Assembly (NCBI RefSeq): GCF_008919445.1 | Contig: NZ_VSLG01000001.1 | Location: 326,421 to 390,420 of the forward strand | DNA length: 64,000 nt | From: Serinicoccus kebangsaanensis | Lineage (GTDB): Bacteria > Actinomycetota > Actinomycetes > Actinomycetales > Dermatophilaceae | Reading direction: 5' to 3' | Shown here: piece by piece, positions 1 through 7,978 of the stretch | Layout of the letters: every line of letters begins with the position of its first letter | Numbering within the stretch: position 1 is the stretch's first letter | Notes under the pieces: generated by a model | Databases searched by the model: none | Seen by the model: the letters and a program-made list of their open reading frames with translations, nothing else | What the model was told of the DNA's origin: nothing | Position numbers and translations under genes: made by a program

Positions 1-720
1 TCCGAACCCAGGACGCGAGTGCGGTCGACCAGCAACTGCTCGAACTGCACAACCGCCTCTCCCACCCGACCCGCCTGACCACACCAGTACGCGAGATTGT
101 TCCGGGTGATGAGCGTAAGGGGGTGGTCCGAACCCAGGACGCGAACGCGGTCGACCAGCAACTCCTCGAGACGGGCGACCGCCTCTCCCACCCGACCCAC
201 CTCACCAGTCAAGATCGCCAAGTCGTCACGCGTGGCAAGGGTGTCGGGGTGTTCCGAGCCCAGAATCCGGCTGCGATCGATGAGCAACTCCTCGGACCGC
301 GCGAGGGCTTCGCCCACCCGACCCACGCGAGCAAGCCCCGACGCCACGTTGCTCCGCATCGACAGCGTGCCCGGGTGACTCAGACCGAGCAGTCTGCCGT
401 GGTCGGCGAGCAGCTGCTCGAGTTGGGCGACCGACTCCTGCATCCGCCCCGCACGACCTAGCCAGATCGCGAGGTTGTTGCGGACGGACAGCGTCTTCAG
501 ATGGTCCGCACCCAGAACTCGAACGCAATCCGCCAACAGGCTCTCGAACTGAGCGACCGCCTCCTGCACCCGCCCCAGTTCGCCGAACCCAGACGCCAAC
601 TTTCCTCGGATGTCCAGAGTGCTCGGGTGGTCCGGTCCGACGACACGGGTGCACTCAGACAGCAACTCTGTGAAATGAGTGACCGCCTCGTTCACGCGCC
701 CTGTTTCCCCGAGCCACTCC
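1..720 (-). repeat. In-gene tandem 126-bp TPR repeats
   Basis: The HPxTL core of the TPR unit recurs on the minus strand near 627, 500, 374, 248 and 122, which is a constant 126-bp (42-codon) period. Units differ at many positions, so this is an old protein-level repeat rather than a recent DNA duplication. It runs off the left edge. Confidence 0.8.
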
Positions 721-2474
721 GCCACCTTGTAGCGAACCGGAAACAGGACATCCGACGGGTGGGGAAAACGTTCCTGAACCAGGTCAAGCGCCTCCACGTA
801 GCGATACTGTGCACCTCGCTGCAATGCGATGGTGAACGCCGCAGCTTGCACCGCAGTTGGACCCTCCTCGCGCGGTGGAGCGAGGTCCAGGAGCCACTGC
901 GCCAGGGTCAGGTTGTGTGGCGTCGTCGGCATCGCCGGTTGACCGTCGGCACGCCGAGTGATCTCCTCGTCCAGAACCTGTCGTGCTGCATCGGTGAGGT
1001 CCGCAATCTCGTCACGGGCGAGGCCGAGCTCGTCATCCTCGAGCGACTCGCGGACGGTGTCGAGCAAGAGGTGCTCACGAAGCCAGTGGCTGTCGTCCTC
1101 GTTGAGGCACCACGACAGCGGAGCCACCGCGTGCTGCAAGGAGTCCATCAGCTCGTCGTGGCCCACCCCCGCCAGCTCCGCTGCCCTCGCGACAGTCAAG
1201 GGGTCGTAGGCAGGGATCGCAGCGGTCCCGCTGTCAGAGGTCGCGTCCCCGATGCGGCTCGCCACGGCCCGGATGAGCGCGCTTCTCACCGATGCCGGGA
1301 GCTCGTTCCAGCGCATCTGCACGACGTCCCGGGCCGACGCAGGCAGCCGATCGAGCTCCCCAGGTGCAAGGTCGATCCTCCCGCCCGTTCGGGCGATACG
1401 ACGTTGCACCTGTGCCGAGGTGAGCCACAGCTTGACCAGGTGCGGACTGGGCATACGCGCAGCCAGCACCCGAGCCGCCTCCATGTCTGTCGCGGGCGCG
1501 TGCTCGAGGACGAGCTTCACGAGATCGGCCTCGACCAGTGGGGCGATCGCGACCAGCTCCAGGTGCCCGGCGCTGCTGGCGGACTCCATCCATTCGCGGT
1601 ACTCACGGTTGTGGGCGCCCTCTGGCCAGGCCGTGCCGACGACCAGGACCGGACGATCCGGCACGGCGGGCGCCAACGCCTGGAGCAGCTGCGTGAGGTC
1701 CGGTCCCATCCGGTGCAGATCCTCGATCACCACGATCTGCGGTATGCCGGGGTGGGCCAGGTCACGTATGGTGCCCGCCAACTCCTCCGCCGCGGAGACA
1801 CGGGTCTGATCGACCCGCCGGCCCATATCCATGGTGTCGGCGAGCTCGGCCCGGGTCTGCAGGTGCTGCTGAGCCTGCCGCGCACCGCGGACAGACCACT
1901 TCACCACCAGGTTGGCCCCGGGCACGATCCCCGCCACATCGGCCAGCATGTCCACACCTTCACCGGCTAGGTCGACGCTCAGGGCCTTGGTGACCTGCTT
2001 CGCGCGCTCACCCCACCGCTGAAGCGCGCCCGTCGCCTCGAGCTTGGCATGCGCCAGCCCCTGCACATGGGCTGCCAGCTGCGGGTACGCGGCGGCCACC
2101 ACATCCATGCTCGACCCCGTCTGCAGCCGCTCACACCCGAACGACCACCACCCGAACGTCGGCAGAGCACCCCCGGCCCGCACGAACGTCCCGGGATCCG
2201 GACCCAACACCTTCCGGCCCGGCATCGGGTCAGCCCCACCCCCGTGATCTTCGCGCACGGGTCCAAGCAGCAACGGCCAGTACGCGGGTTCCGGCTGCCG
2301 ACCCTGCAACCTCCCGTACAGCTCCTGCACGACCCTCGACTTCCCCACCCCGGACTCCCCCGTCAGCACCACGATCCGAGGCCTCGACGTGTCACCCCCG
2401 GACACCTCATCGACCCGGGCCAGCAAGTCCTCGACCACCTGCCGGTGCGCACCCAGAAGCATGGACCAGAGCAT
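1..2474 (-). CDS. STAND/AAA-like ATPase with C-terminal TPR repeats (partial)
   Basis: The frame is open on the minus strand from an ATG at 2474 to the left edge, so about 824 residues are visible and the C-terminus lies outside the window. An in-frame stop at about 2522 limits the start; a second ATG at 2462 is possible, and neither has a strong ribosome site. A P-loop (GESGVGKS, residues 39-46) and a Walker-B-like strand (IVVIEDLH, near residue 250) mark an ATPase. From about residue 570 it turns into tandem 42-residue tetratricopeptide repeats of the kinesin-light-chain type (RVLGxDHPxTLxxRxNLA). In known families this design is a signalling scaffold: the repeats sense a partner and the ATPase switches state. 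The P-loop starts almost at the N-terminus, so there is no N-terminal effector domain. Substrate and partner are unknown. Confidence 0.8.
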   Translation of the reverse strand, partial: MLWSMLLGAHRQVVEDLLARVDEVSGGDTSRPRIVVLTGESGVGKSRVVQELYGRLQGRQPEPAYWPLLLGPVREDHGGGADPMPGRKVLGPDPGTFVRAGGALPTFGWWSFGCERLQTGSSMDVVAAAYPQLAAHVQGLAHAKLEATGALQRWGERAKQVTKALSVDLAGEGVDMLADVAGIVPGANLVVKWSVRGARQAQQHLQTRAELADTMDMGRRVDQTRVSAAEELAGTIRDLAHPGIPQIVVIEDLHRMGPDLTQLLQALAPAVPDRPVLVVGTAWPEGAHNREYREWMESASSAGHLELVAIAPLVEADLVKLVLEHAPATDMEAARVLAARMPSPHLVKLWLTSAQVQRRIARTGGRIDLAPGELDRLPASARDVVQMRWNELPASVRSALIRAVASRIGDATSDSGTAAIPAYDPLTVARAAELAGVGHDELMDSLQHAVAPLSWCLNEDDSHWLREHLLLDTVRESLEDDELGLARDEIADLTDAARQVLDEEITRRADGQPAMPTTPHNLTLAQWLLDLAPPREEGPTAVQAAAFTIALQRGAQYRYVEALDLVQERFPHPSDVLFPVRYKVAEWLGETGRVNEAVTHFTELLSECTRVVGPDHPSTLDIRGKLASGFGELGRVQEAVAQFESLLADCVRVLGADHLKTLSVRNNLAIWLGRAGRMQESVAQLEQLLADHGRLLGLSHPGTLSMRSNVASGLARVGRVGEALARSEELLIDRSRILGSEHPDTLATRDDLAILTGEVGRVGEAVARLEELLVDRVRVLGSDHPLTLITRNNLAYWCGQAGRVGEAVVQFEQLLVDRTRVLGS

Positions 2475-2713
2475 GTCAGAGAAGCCACCGCAGCAGCGGC
2501 CTGGTGATCCTGCGTCCGATCACGTGACACCCAGCCAAATGTCCGATCACTCGTGCTCTTGGCGGCGTCAGGAAAAACTCCACCCCTGCCCGGCGCCCCG
2601 ACTGCTATCCTGCGGCGGAGCGAGGTCGAGGTACGAAGCCATCAGCGCCCAGCCCTCAGGAAGCCCGTGAAGGCCTCTACGGTGGCGTCACCCCGGCCCG
2701 TGAGCGTGACGAG

Positions 2714-3151
2714 GTGAGCCCGATGTCGTTGCTCGAACTCTCGGACGACCGTGCTGGCAGTGTCGGCGGCACCGCTTCAGGTCTGAGGTTATGCCTGCGC
2801 GCCGTCGGGCTAGGAGTTGCCGTCGTGATGGTTCTGGCGGCCTGCACAGGCGACGACGACTCGGTCCTCACCAGGACAGAGTCACCGTCGGTCGAGCCCG
2901 AGATCGAACCGATAGCCGAGGACGAACCCGACGCCGAGGCGGACCCGGAACAGCTGGCTGAGGATCAGGCGGTCAGCGCGGAGATCGACCGGATGCGTGC
3001 TCGGCTCTCCGCACCGTCTTTCGACGCCAGCATTTTCGACGGGGTGGACCTGGGTGAGGAGGACCTCACTTTGACCATACCCCCGCAGATCGCGCCGTCC
3101 GGTGACGCGCCACCCGTGCCAGAGCTGGCACCGATCGAGGTCGACCCGTGA
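2714..3151 (+). CDS. Putative acidic lipoprotein
   Basis: This 145-residue protein starts at GTG 2714 (an ATG at 2723 is the alternative). A basic segment is followed by a hydrophobic stretch ending in the lipobox VLAAC near residue 44, so the mature protein is probably lipidated and anchored on the outer face of the membrane. The mature part is rich in Asp and Glu and predicted to be poorly structured, and ends in a proline-rich tail. No family is recognised. Its stop overlaps the GTG of the next gene (GTGA), so the two are translationally coupled and probably act together at the cell surface. The start lies unusually far upstream of the hydrophobic segment, so the true start may be internal. 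Confidence 0.6.
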   Translation: MSPMSLLELSDDRAGSVGGTASGLRLCLRAVGLGVAVVMVLAACTGDDDSVLTRTESPSVEPEIEPIAEDEPDAEADPEQLAEDQAVSAEIDRMRARLSAPSFDASIFDGVDLGEEDLTLTIPPQIAPSGDAPPVPELAPIEVDP

Positions 3152-5214
3152 GGCTTCGGACCGTCTCGCGGACGGCGCTGGGGGTCGGTACCGCAGCATG
3201 TCTGCTGGCCGCCCAGGTCGCACACGCGCAGGTCCCGGTGCCGGACGATGCCGTGGGCGAGGACACCGATGGCGACCAGCAGCTGGACACGTGGACCTCC
3301 ATCCGAGACGTGGACGGCGAGCCGACCCAGCTGCGAATGACCGACTCCGACGGAGATGGGATCCTGCGGGAGCCCGGCGAGCCTGTCGAGGTCAGGTTCG
3401 GGCAGGACGGTGTCGGGGGCTACCGGACGACCCAGTACGACTCCGACGGCGACTCCTTCTACGAGCGCCTCGACCATGATCGAGACCTCGACGGCAACCC
3501 CGAGGAGTCCATCAGCTGGACCCCGGACGCGCAGGGGGGATACCAGCGCGAGTCGATCGACTGGGACACCGACGGCGACGGTTCCTTCGACGCCCGCTCG
3601 GAGCGCCGCGAGACAGATGGTGAGTGGCCGACGCTGCTCGCCTGGAACGACGGCTCCTCGGGCAGCCACATCGTCGCGGAGCTCCCACCTCCCAACGGTC
3701 GGCGGGACCCTGGGGAGTCTCACGTCCACTGGACCGACATCGGGGGCGCCGGCGAGATCGTGCGGTTCGACCACGACGGAGACCAGCAGTGGGACGAGAT
3801 CGGCAAGGACATCGACGGTGTGCCAGGGCTGGACGTGAGGTACACCCTCGCGCCGGACGGGACGATCCTGACGATCTCCCACCTCGACAGCAGCGGCGAG
3901 GTCACCTTCACCTTGGAGGACGTCGACGGTGACGGCCGGATCAACGAGATCAGGTATCCCGGGGTCCACGAGGAACAGATCGTCGTCGACGAGAACGGCA
4001 ACGGACGACCCGACCCCGGAGAGGAACGGCGCGTGCGTCTGCTCAACGACGACGGCTCGGTGGCCGAGGAATGGGTCGACTCTGATGGCGACGGGTCCTG
4101 GGACGAGGTCCGCGCCGAGTTCGACGACGACGGCACACCGTCCCTGGTCGAGACCCGCTCTCCGGACGGCACGACGACCATCGCCTACGACTCCGACGGC
4201 GACGGGGTGATCGATGCCTGGAAGTACGACCTCGACGGCGACGGCGAGTTCGACCGGTTCACGCGCGACCGCGACGGTGATGGCGTCGAGGACGTGGAGC
4301 TGGTCGACTCCGACGGCGACGGCCAGTTCGACACCGAGCGGTGGAACCTCGACGCGGACGCCACCGCAGTCCAGTGCCAGGAGATCACCTTCGACGGCAG
4401 CACCTTCCTGACCTTCACCGTGACCGCCGGCACAGGGGAGAGCGTGCTCGACGACGGTTGCCGGCTGGAGCTGCCGATCGGCCCGTGCCCCTCGGCGGAC
4501 CCCCTGAGCATCTCGCTCGGCATCGCGGTCCCCGGTGGCGGATCGTCCGGTCTCAGCTTCGGCCGCCAGGGGGCCGCCGGTGGAGGTGATGCTGCCAATC
4601 AGCACCTGGAGGCCTTCGATGCCGGTGACGTCACCGCCCTGACGCGGTTCTACCAGGAGCAGGCCGAGCTCCTGTTCGCTGACGGCGACAGTCCGTACTT
4701 CCAGAACTTCTTCCAGGGGTATGAGTTCATCACCTCGGAGACGTTGGGACAGGACGGCGTCCTGACGCTCTACGGTCGTGGCGATGATGGCTTGGCTCAG
4801 GGCAGTTTCGACGACCTCGTGGACGTCGAGTACGACGGCCCCCTCAACGTCGATCTCGTGGATGTCGACTCCTCCACAGTCCCCCCGCAGACGACCCAGC
4901 TGAATGTGTTTCCCGTCGACGTGGTCGGCCTGGCGATCTCGCCCCGCGTCGTCGCCCTGCCGGACGGGTCGACGCTCGACGTCGCTGTCGTGGCCAGCTT
5001 CCAGGGCGGTGTCGGCTGGGGACCGGCCGACGACCCCGGGGACCGGTGCGAGGAGCTGGGGACGATCGTGCTGCACCACCAGCGTGCGTCGCACGACCCG
5101 GTCCGCACGTCGGAGTGGGCATTCTTCGGCACGGGCGAGCCGAACGAGTGGCGCAACGCGCTGGCCCGGGTGGTCGACGACGTGGAGGTCGAGCTCGCGG
5201 ACCGGACCACGTGA
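3148..5214 (+). CDS. Secreted protein with about 13 DxDGDG calcium-type loops
   Basis: This 688-residue protein starts at GTG 3148 and overlaps the upstream lipoprotein stop. A signal peptide ends near residue 27 (AHA before Q). Roughly residues 35-400 contain about thirteen DxDGDG-like loops (DSDGDG, DTDGDG, DVDGDG, DENGNG), the motif of thrombospondin type 3 and dockerin-like repeats, which bind calcium. The last 290 residues have no such loops and form an unrecognised domain with two cysteines near its start and a mixed alpha/beta composition. I infer an extracellular, calcium-stabilised, rod-like protein that works with the coupled lipoprotein. It has no visible catalytic motif and no C-terminal sorting signal. 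Adhesin or surface-structural roles are possible but unproven. Confidence 0.75.
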   Translation: MRLRTVSRTALGVGTAACLLAAQVAHAQVPVPDDAVGEDTDGDQQLDTWTSIRDVDGEPTQLRMTDSDGDGILREPGEPVEVRFGQDGVGGYRTTQYDSDGDSFYERLDHDRDLDGNPEESISWTPDAQGGYQRESIDWDTDGDGSFDARSERRETDGEWPTLLAWNDGSSGSHIVAELPPPNGRRDPGESHVHWTDIGGAGEIVRFDHDGDQQWDEIGKDIDGVPGLDVRYTLAPDGTILTISHLDSSGEVTFTLEDVDGDGRINEIRYPGVHEEQIVVDENGNGRPDPGEERRVRLLNDDGSVAEEWVDSDGDGSWDEVRAEFDDDGTPSLVETRSPDGTTTIAYDSDGDGVIDAWKYDLDGDGEFDRFTRDRDGDGVEDVELVDSDGDGQFDTERWNLDADATAVQCQEITFDGSTFLTFTVTAGTGESVLDDGCRLELPIGPCPSADPLSISLGIAVPGGGSSGLSFGRQGAAGGGDAANQHLEAFDAGDVTALTRFYQEQAELLFADGDSPYFQNFFQGYEFITSETLGQDGVLTLYGRGDDGLAQGSFDDLVDVEYDGPLNVDLVDVDSSTVPPQTTQLNVFPVDVVGLAISPRVVALPDGSTLDVAVVASFQGGVGWGPADDPGDRCEELGTIVLHHQRASHDPVRTSEWAFFGTGEPNEWRNALARVVDDVEVELADRTT

Positions 5215-5254
5215 CACCCCCGACCGCACCCGAACCCGCCTCACGTCCACCGAG

Positions 5255-5749
5255 ATGACGTCACGGCATACCGATCGAGGGCACTCGCTCCACGACCTCG
5301 TCCAGGAGCCGGTCGACGTCCGTTGCCCCCGGTGCGACCACCGGGCCCGGCTGGCGCCTGGCACCCCGGCCGAGGGCACCAGCACGCCGCGCAGGCTCAC
5401 CTGCTCGGCGTGCGGCTTCGCCCGCCACCACGACGGGATCGTCCTCTCCTTCGCCGACGACGGGCGAGACCCGTGCTTCGGCTACCCGCTCTGGTTCCGG
5501 AAGGAGACGGCCAAGGGAACGGTGTGGGCCTACCACCGGCTCCACCTCGAGGATCTCCGCGCCTTCGTCGCCGCCCCCCAACGGTCACGTATCGCCGCGC
5601 CGACCTGGCGCAACCGGAGCTATCTGTCACGCCTACCGGCATGGATGAAGTCCGCCAAGAACCGGGCCCTCATCCTCAGGTCGTTGGATGACATGCTCAC
5701 CGACGCCGAGGAACGGCGACACCCTGGTCGGCCTGAGAGTGGGACCTGA
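5255..5749 (+). CDS. Zinc-ribbon protein of unknown function
   Basis: The chosen ATG at 5255 gives 164 residues and begins 40 bases after the preceding stop; the frame is open further upstream, but that part only shadows the previous gene. Two CxxC knuckles (C24/C27 and C50/C53) form a four-cysteine zinc ribbon. The rest is rich in Trp, Tyr and basic residues with no enzyme motif. There is no signal peptide, so it is probably cytoplasmic. Small proteins of this form are usually annotated as TFIIB-type zinc-ribbon proteins without a known job. It may be co-transcribed with the secreted protein upstream, but the shared role is unclear. Confidence 0.65.
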   Translation: MTSRHTDRGHSLHDLVQEPVDVRCPRCDHRARLAPGTPAEGTSTPRRLTCSACGFARHHDGIVLSFADDGRDPCFGYPLWFRKETAKGTVWAYHRLHLEDLRAFVAAPQRSRIAAPTWRNRSYLSRLPAWMKSAKNRALILRSLDDMLTDAEERRHPGRPESGT

Positions 5750-5756
5750 ACGGCGA

Positions 5757-5786
5757 GAGCCCGCCACCTGCACAGGCAGCGGGCTC
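5757..5786. terminator. Terminator-like hairpin
   Basis: Perfect 8-bp arms (GAGCCCGC and GCGGGCTC) surround a 14-base loop, between the zinc-ribbon gene on the plus strand and tRNA-Val on the minus strand, which converge here. There is no strong U-tract, as is usual in high-GC actinobacteria. Confidence 0.5.
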
Positions 5787-5805
5787 CGTCCTCAGCGGAG
5801 AAGGG

Positions 5806-5879
5806 TGGACGTGAAGGGACTCGAACCCCTGACCTCTCGCGTGTGAAGCGAACGCTCTAACCAGCTGAGCTACACGTCC
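5806..5879 (-). tRNA. tRNA-Val (anticodon CAC)
   Basis: The minus strand folds into a full cloverleaf: 7-bp acceptor stem GGACGTG paired with CACGTCC, a D-arm with AGCTGGTTA, an anticodon loop TTCACAC giving anticodon CAC, and a T-arm with GGTTCGAGTCC. The discriminator is A. The next bases are CCC, so CCA is not fully encoded. This isoacceptor reads GUG. Confidence 0.95.
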
Positions 5880-5957
5880 GGAACATGCCCTCGGGCACGG
5901 GGAGGAAGTGTATCCTCCCCGTGCCCGAGCGGCGAAATCGCAGCGCGATCCGTGGTG

Positions 5958-6872
5958 TCAGTCGTTCTGCGCGGCGTCGTAGACCTGCTGCGCGACGTTG
6001 CCGAAGTACGGGCCGTACATCACGTTGCTCTCGTCCCGGTAGCCGAAGGAGTTCACCGAGTTGAGGGTGCCGTTCGTGATCCAGCCGCCACCGCTGGAGC
6101 CACCGGTCATCGAGCAGGGCAGCCGGTGGTCGTTGGTGCCGCGGGTGTCGCGCCCGGCGGTGCCGGAGCAGCGGTAGAGGTACTGCCCGTTGTAGGGGCT
6201 GGCCGCGGGGTAGCCGAAGGCGCTGAAGTTGCGGTTGTAGCCCATGTTGAACCCGATCGGGTAGGAGCCGACCGCGTCGACCAGGCTCTCGCCGCCCTGC
6301 TCGCCCATCACGGCGAACGCGACGTCGTAGTTGAAGTCGCCGCTGTTGACCCACTGCGAGGGAGCGACCAGGTTCTCCGCCACCCAGGTGCCGTAGGGAG
6401 CCGACCCGTTGTCGTATGCCGGCACGAAGGCGAAGTTGGTGGCCCAGTTGCCCGGACCGTCGTTGAGGCAGTGCCCCGCCGTGGTCACGACGTCGCGGTT
6501 CACACTCTGGGTCGCGGTGCCGGAGCAGACGTAGTCGCTGCCGGCGATGGTGAAGAAGACCTTGCCGAAGCGCGGCTGCGGGTTGACCCGGACGGCCTGC
6601 TGCATCGGTGCCATGGACGAGGAGGTCGAGGCCTCACCCTTGCCAGTGCCGGTCAGCTCGCGCGGCGTGGCCTCCTTCATCCGCTCCGGCGTCCAGTACT
6701 GCTCCACCGAGCTCTGCTGGGCCATCGTCGTGGCGAGCGAGTGCGTCACCACCACGTCGCTCTCACCCTCACCGACCTCGGGGACGGCTCCGGCGCCGGT
6801 GGCACCGATGACGGACATGGTCAGCGCTGCGGCGCCGGCCAGGGACAGGGCCTTCGTGCGAACTGGACGCAT
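5958..6872 (-). CDS. Secreted trypsin/V8-like serine peptidase
   Basis: The protein has 304 residues from the ATG at 6872; an ATG two codons earlier at 6878 is too close to the AAGGAG ribosome site, which fits 6872 better. A signal peptide (basic start, hydrophobic AGAAALTMSVIGATGAGA) is followed by a propeptide-like region of about 70 residues. The catalytic triad of the PA clan is visible: TTAGHC (His), YDVAFAVM (Asp) and GGSSGGGW (Ser). The protein should act outside the cell, cleaving an unknown protein substrate. The upstream region to 7009 carries its promoter, and the gene stands alone between tRNA-Val and the aminotransferase gene. Confidence 0.85.
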   Translation of the reverse strand: MRPVRTKALSLAGAAALTMSVIGATGAGAVPEVGEGESDVVVTHSLATTMAQQSSVEQYWTPERMKEATPRELTGTGKGEASTSSSMAPMQQAVRVNPQPRFGKVFFTIAGSDYVCSGTATQSVNRDVVTTAGHCLNDGPGNWATNFAFVPAYDNGSAPYGTWVAENLVAPSQWVNSGDFNYDVAFAVMGEQGGESLVDAVGSYPIGFNMGYNRNFSAFGYPAASPYNGQYLYRCSGTAGRDTRGTNDHRLPCSMTGGSSGGGWITNGTLNSVNSFGYRDESNVMYGPYFGNVAQQVYDAAQND

Positions 6873-7009
6873 CCACATTCTCCTTAGGTCTCGAGCACCG
6901 TCTTTCGGCGCCCGACACTTGACGCTAGGCGGATCTGGGTCAAGATCGACCCAGTCGTGGACAAGCCTTTGGCAAAAGTTGGGTCAGGCCCGGGTCAAGT
7001 GACGCAGCG

Positions 7010-7945
7010 TCAAGGATCGCGCCGCTCAGCGGCCCGCCGGGCGAAGATCTCCTGGGCACGGGCCGTCACCTCACCCGCCCCCTCGCTGACGACTCGCGGG
7101 CTCACCTGCGGCCTCTCCAGCGACCGCCCGGAGGTCAGCTCGACGCCGTCGGCCACGTCGAGCCTCGTCACGGCGGTGAGGTCGCGGATGCTGCTCGTGA
7201 TCCAGACCTCATCCGCCTCATCCAGCACGGACAGGGGCAGCGGCTCCTCCAGCACCTCCAGCCCCTCCTGCCGCAACCACTCGATCGCCAGCCCGCGGGT
7301 GACCCCGGCCAGCGGCCCGGAGGCCAGGTCGGGGGTGCGGACCACCCCGTCGGTCACGACGAAGACGTTGGTGCCCGTCCCCTCGCACAGCAGGCCGGAC
7401 GAGTTGGCCAGGATCGCCTCGGAGTGCCCCGCCGCCTTGGCCGCCCCGAGGGCGACGACGTTCTCCGCGTAGGACGTCGACTTCACCCCGGTCAGGGCCC
7501 CCCGCTCGTTGCGTGTCCAGGGCACCACCAGCACGCTCGTCGTGGGCCCCATCGGCTCCTGCGGCACCGCGGTGACGACGTAGGTCGCCGCCCCCTCGAC
7601 CCGGTCACTGCCCAGCGGCCCCAGCCCCGCGGTCACCGTGTAGCGCAACCGGCCGAACGGCATACCTCCCTCGGCGAGGACCGCCTGGATCCCCTCGCCG
7701 ATGCGCTCCCGGTTCAACGGCGCCAGCCCCAGCGCCGCCAGCGAGCGATCCATCCGATCGTGGTGCCGGGTCAGCGCGAAGGTCGCGTCGTCGACCACCT
7801 TGCAGGTCTCGAAGACACCGTCGCCCACCGTGAGGCCGTGGTCCAGCGCACGCACCGCGCCCTCCGGACCGACCAGGGCACCGTCCACCCAGACACGCAC
7901 CGCCGCCAGTCCCCCGGCAGCGGTGAGCGAGCTCGAAGTTTCCAT
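7010..7945 (-). CDS. pabC: Class IV PLP enzyme, aminodeoxychorismate lyase type
   Basis: This 311-residue protein belongs to the fold-type IV PLP family (branched-chain aminotransferases, D-amino acid aminotransferases, aminodeoxychorismate lyase). The PLP lysine is in VKSTSYAEN near residue 152, and the family GTGTNVF loop follows. Length and the ALDHGLTVGDGVFET start favour 4-amino-4-deoxychorismate lyase, which makes p-aminobenzoate for folate. A D-amino acid or branched-chain aminotransferase cannot be excluded from sequence alone, and no pabA/pabB is nearby. It diverges from pta with a 33-base gap, so both promoters must overlap. Confidence 0.75.
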   Translation of the reverse strand: METSSSLTAAGGLAAVRVWVDGALVGPEGAVRALDHGLTVGDGVFETCKVVDDATFALTRHHDRMDRSLAALGLAPLNRERIGEGIQAVLAEGGMPFGRLRYTVTAGLGPLGSDRVEGAATYVVTAVPQEPMGPTTSVLVVPWTRNERGALTGVKSTSYAENVVALGAAKAAGHSEAILANSSGLLCEGTGTNVFVVTDGVVRTPDLASGPLAGVTRGLAIEWLRQEGLEVLEEPLPLSVLDEADEVWITSSIRDLTAVTRLDVADGVELTSGRSLERPQVSPRVVSEGAGEVTARAQEIFARRAAERRDP

Positions 7946-7978
7946 GGACGCAGCGTATGCCGTCGCTATCGTGGCCCC

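Noticed and set aside
501-1970. Long plus-strand open frame of 489 codons
   Set aside because: Its translation is Arg/Gln/His-rich and family-less, while the opposite strand reads a clear P-loop ATPase with regular TPR repeats.
4904-5254. N-terminal extension of the zinc-ribbon protein
   Set aside because: The frame is open but overlaps the 3' part of the secreted-protein gene in another frame and has Arg/Ser-rich shadow composition.
2965-5400. Minus-strand open frame of 811 codons
   Set aside because: It is antisense to the secreted calcium-loop protein, whose repeats and signal peptide are convincing.
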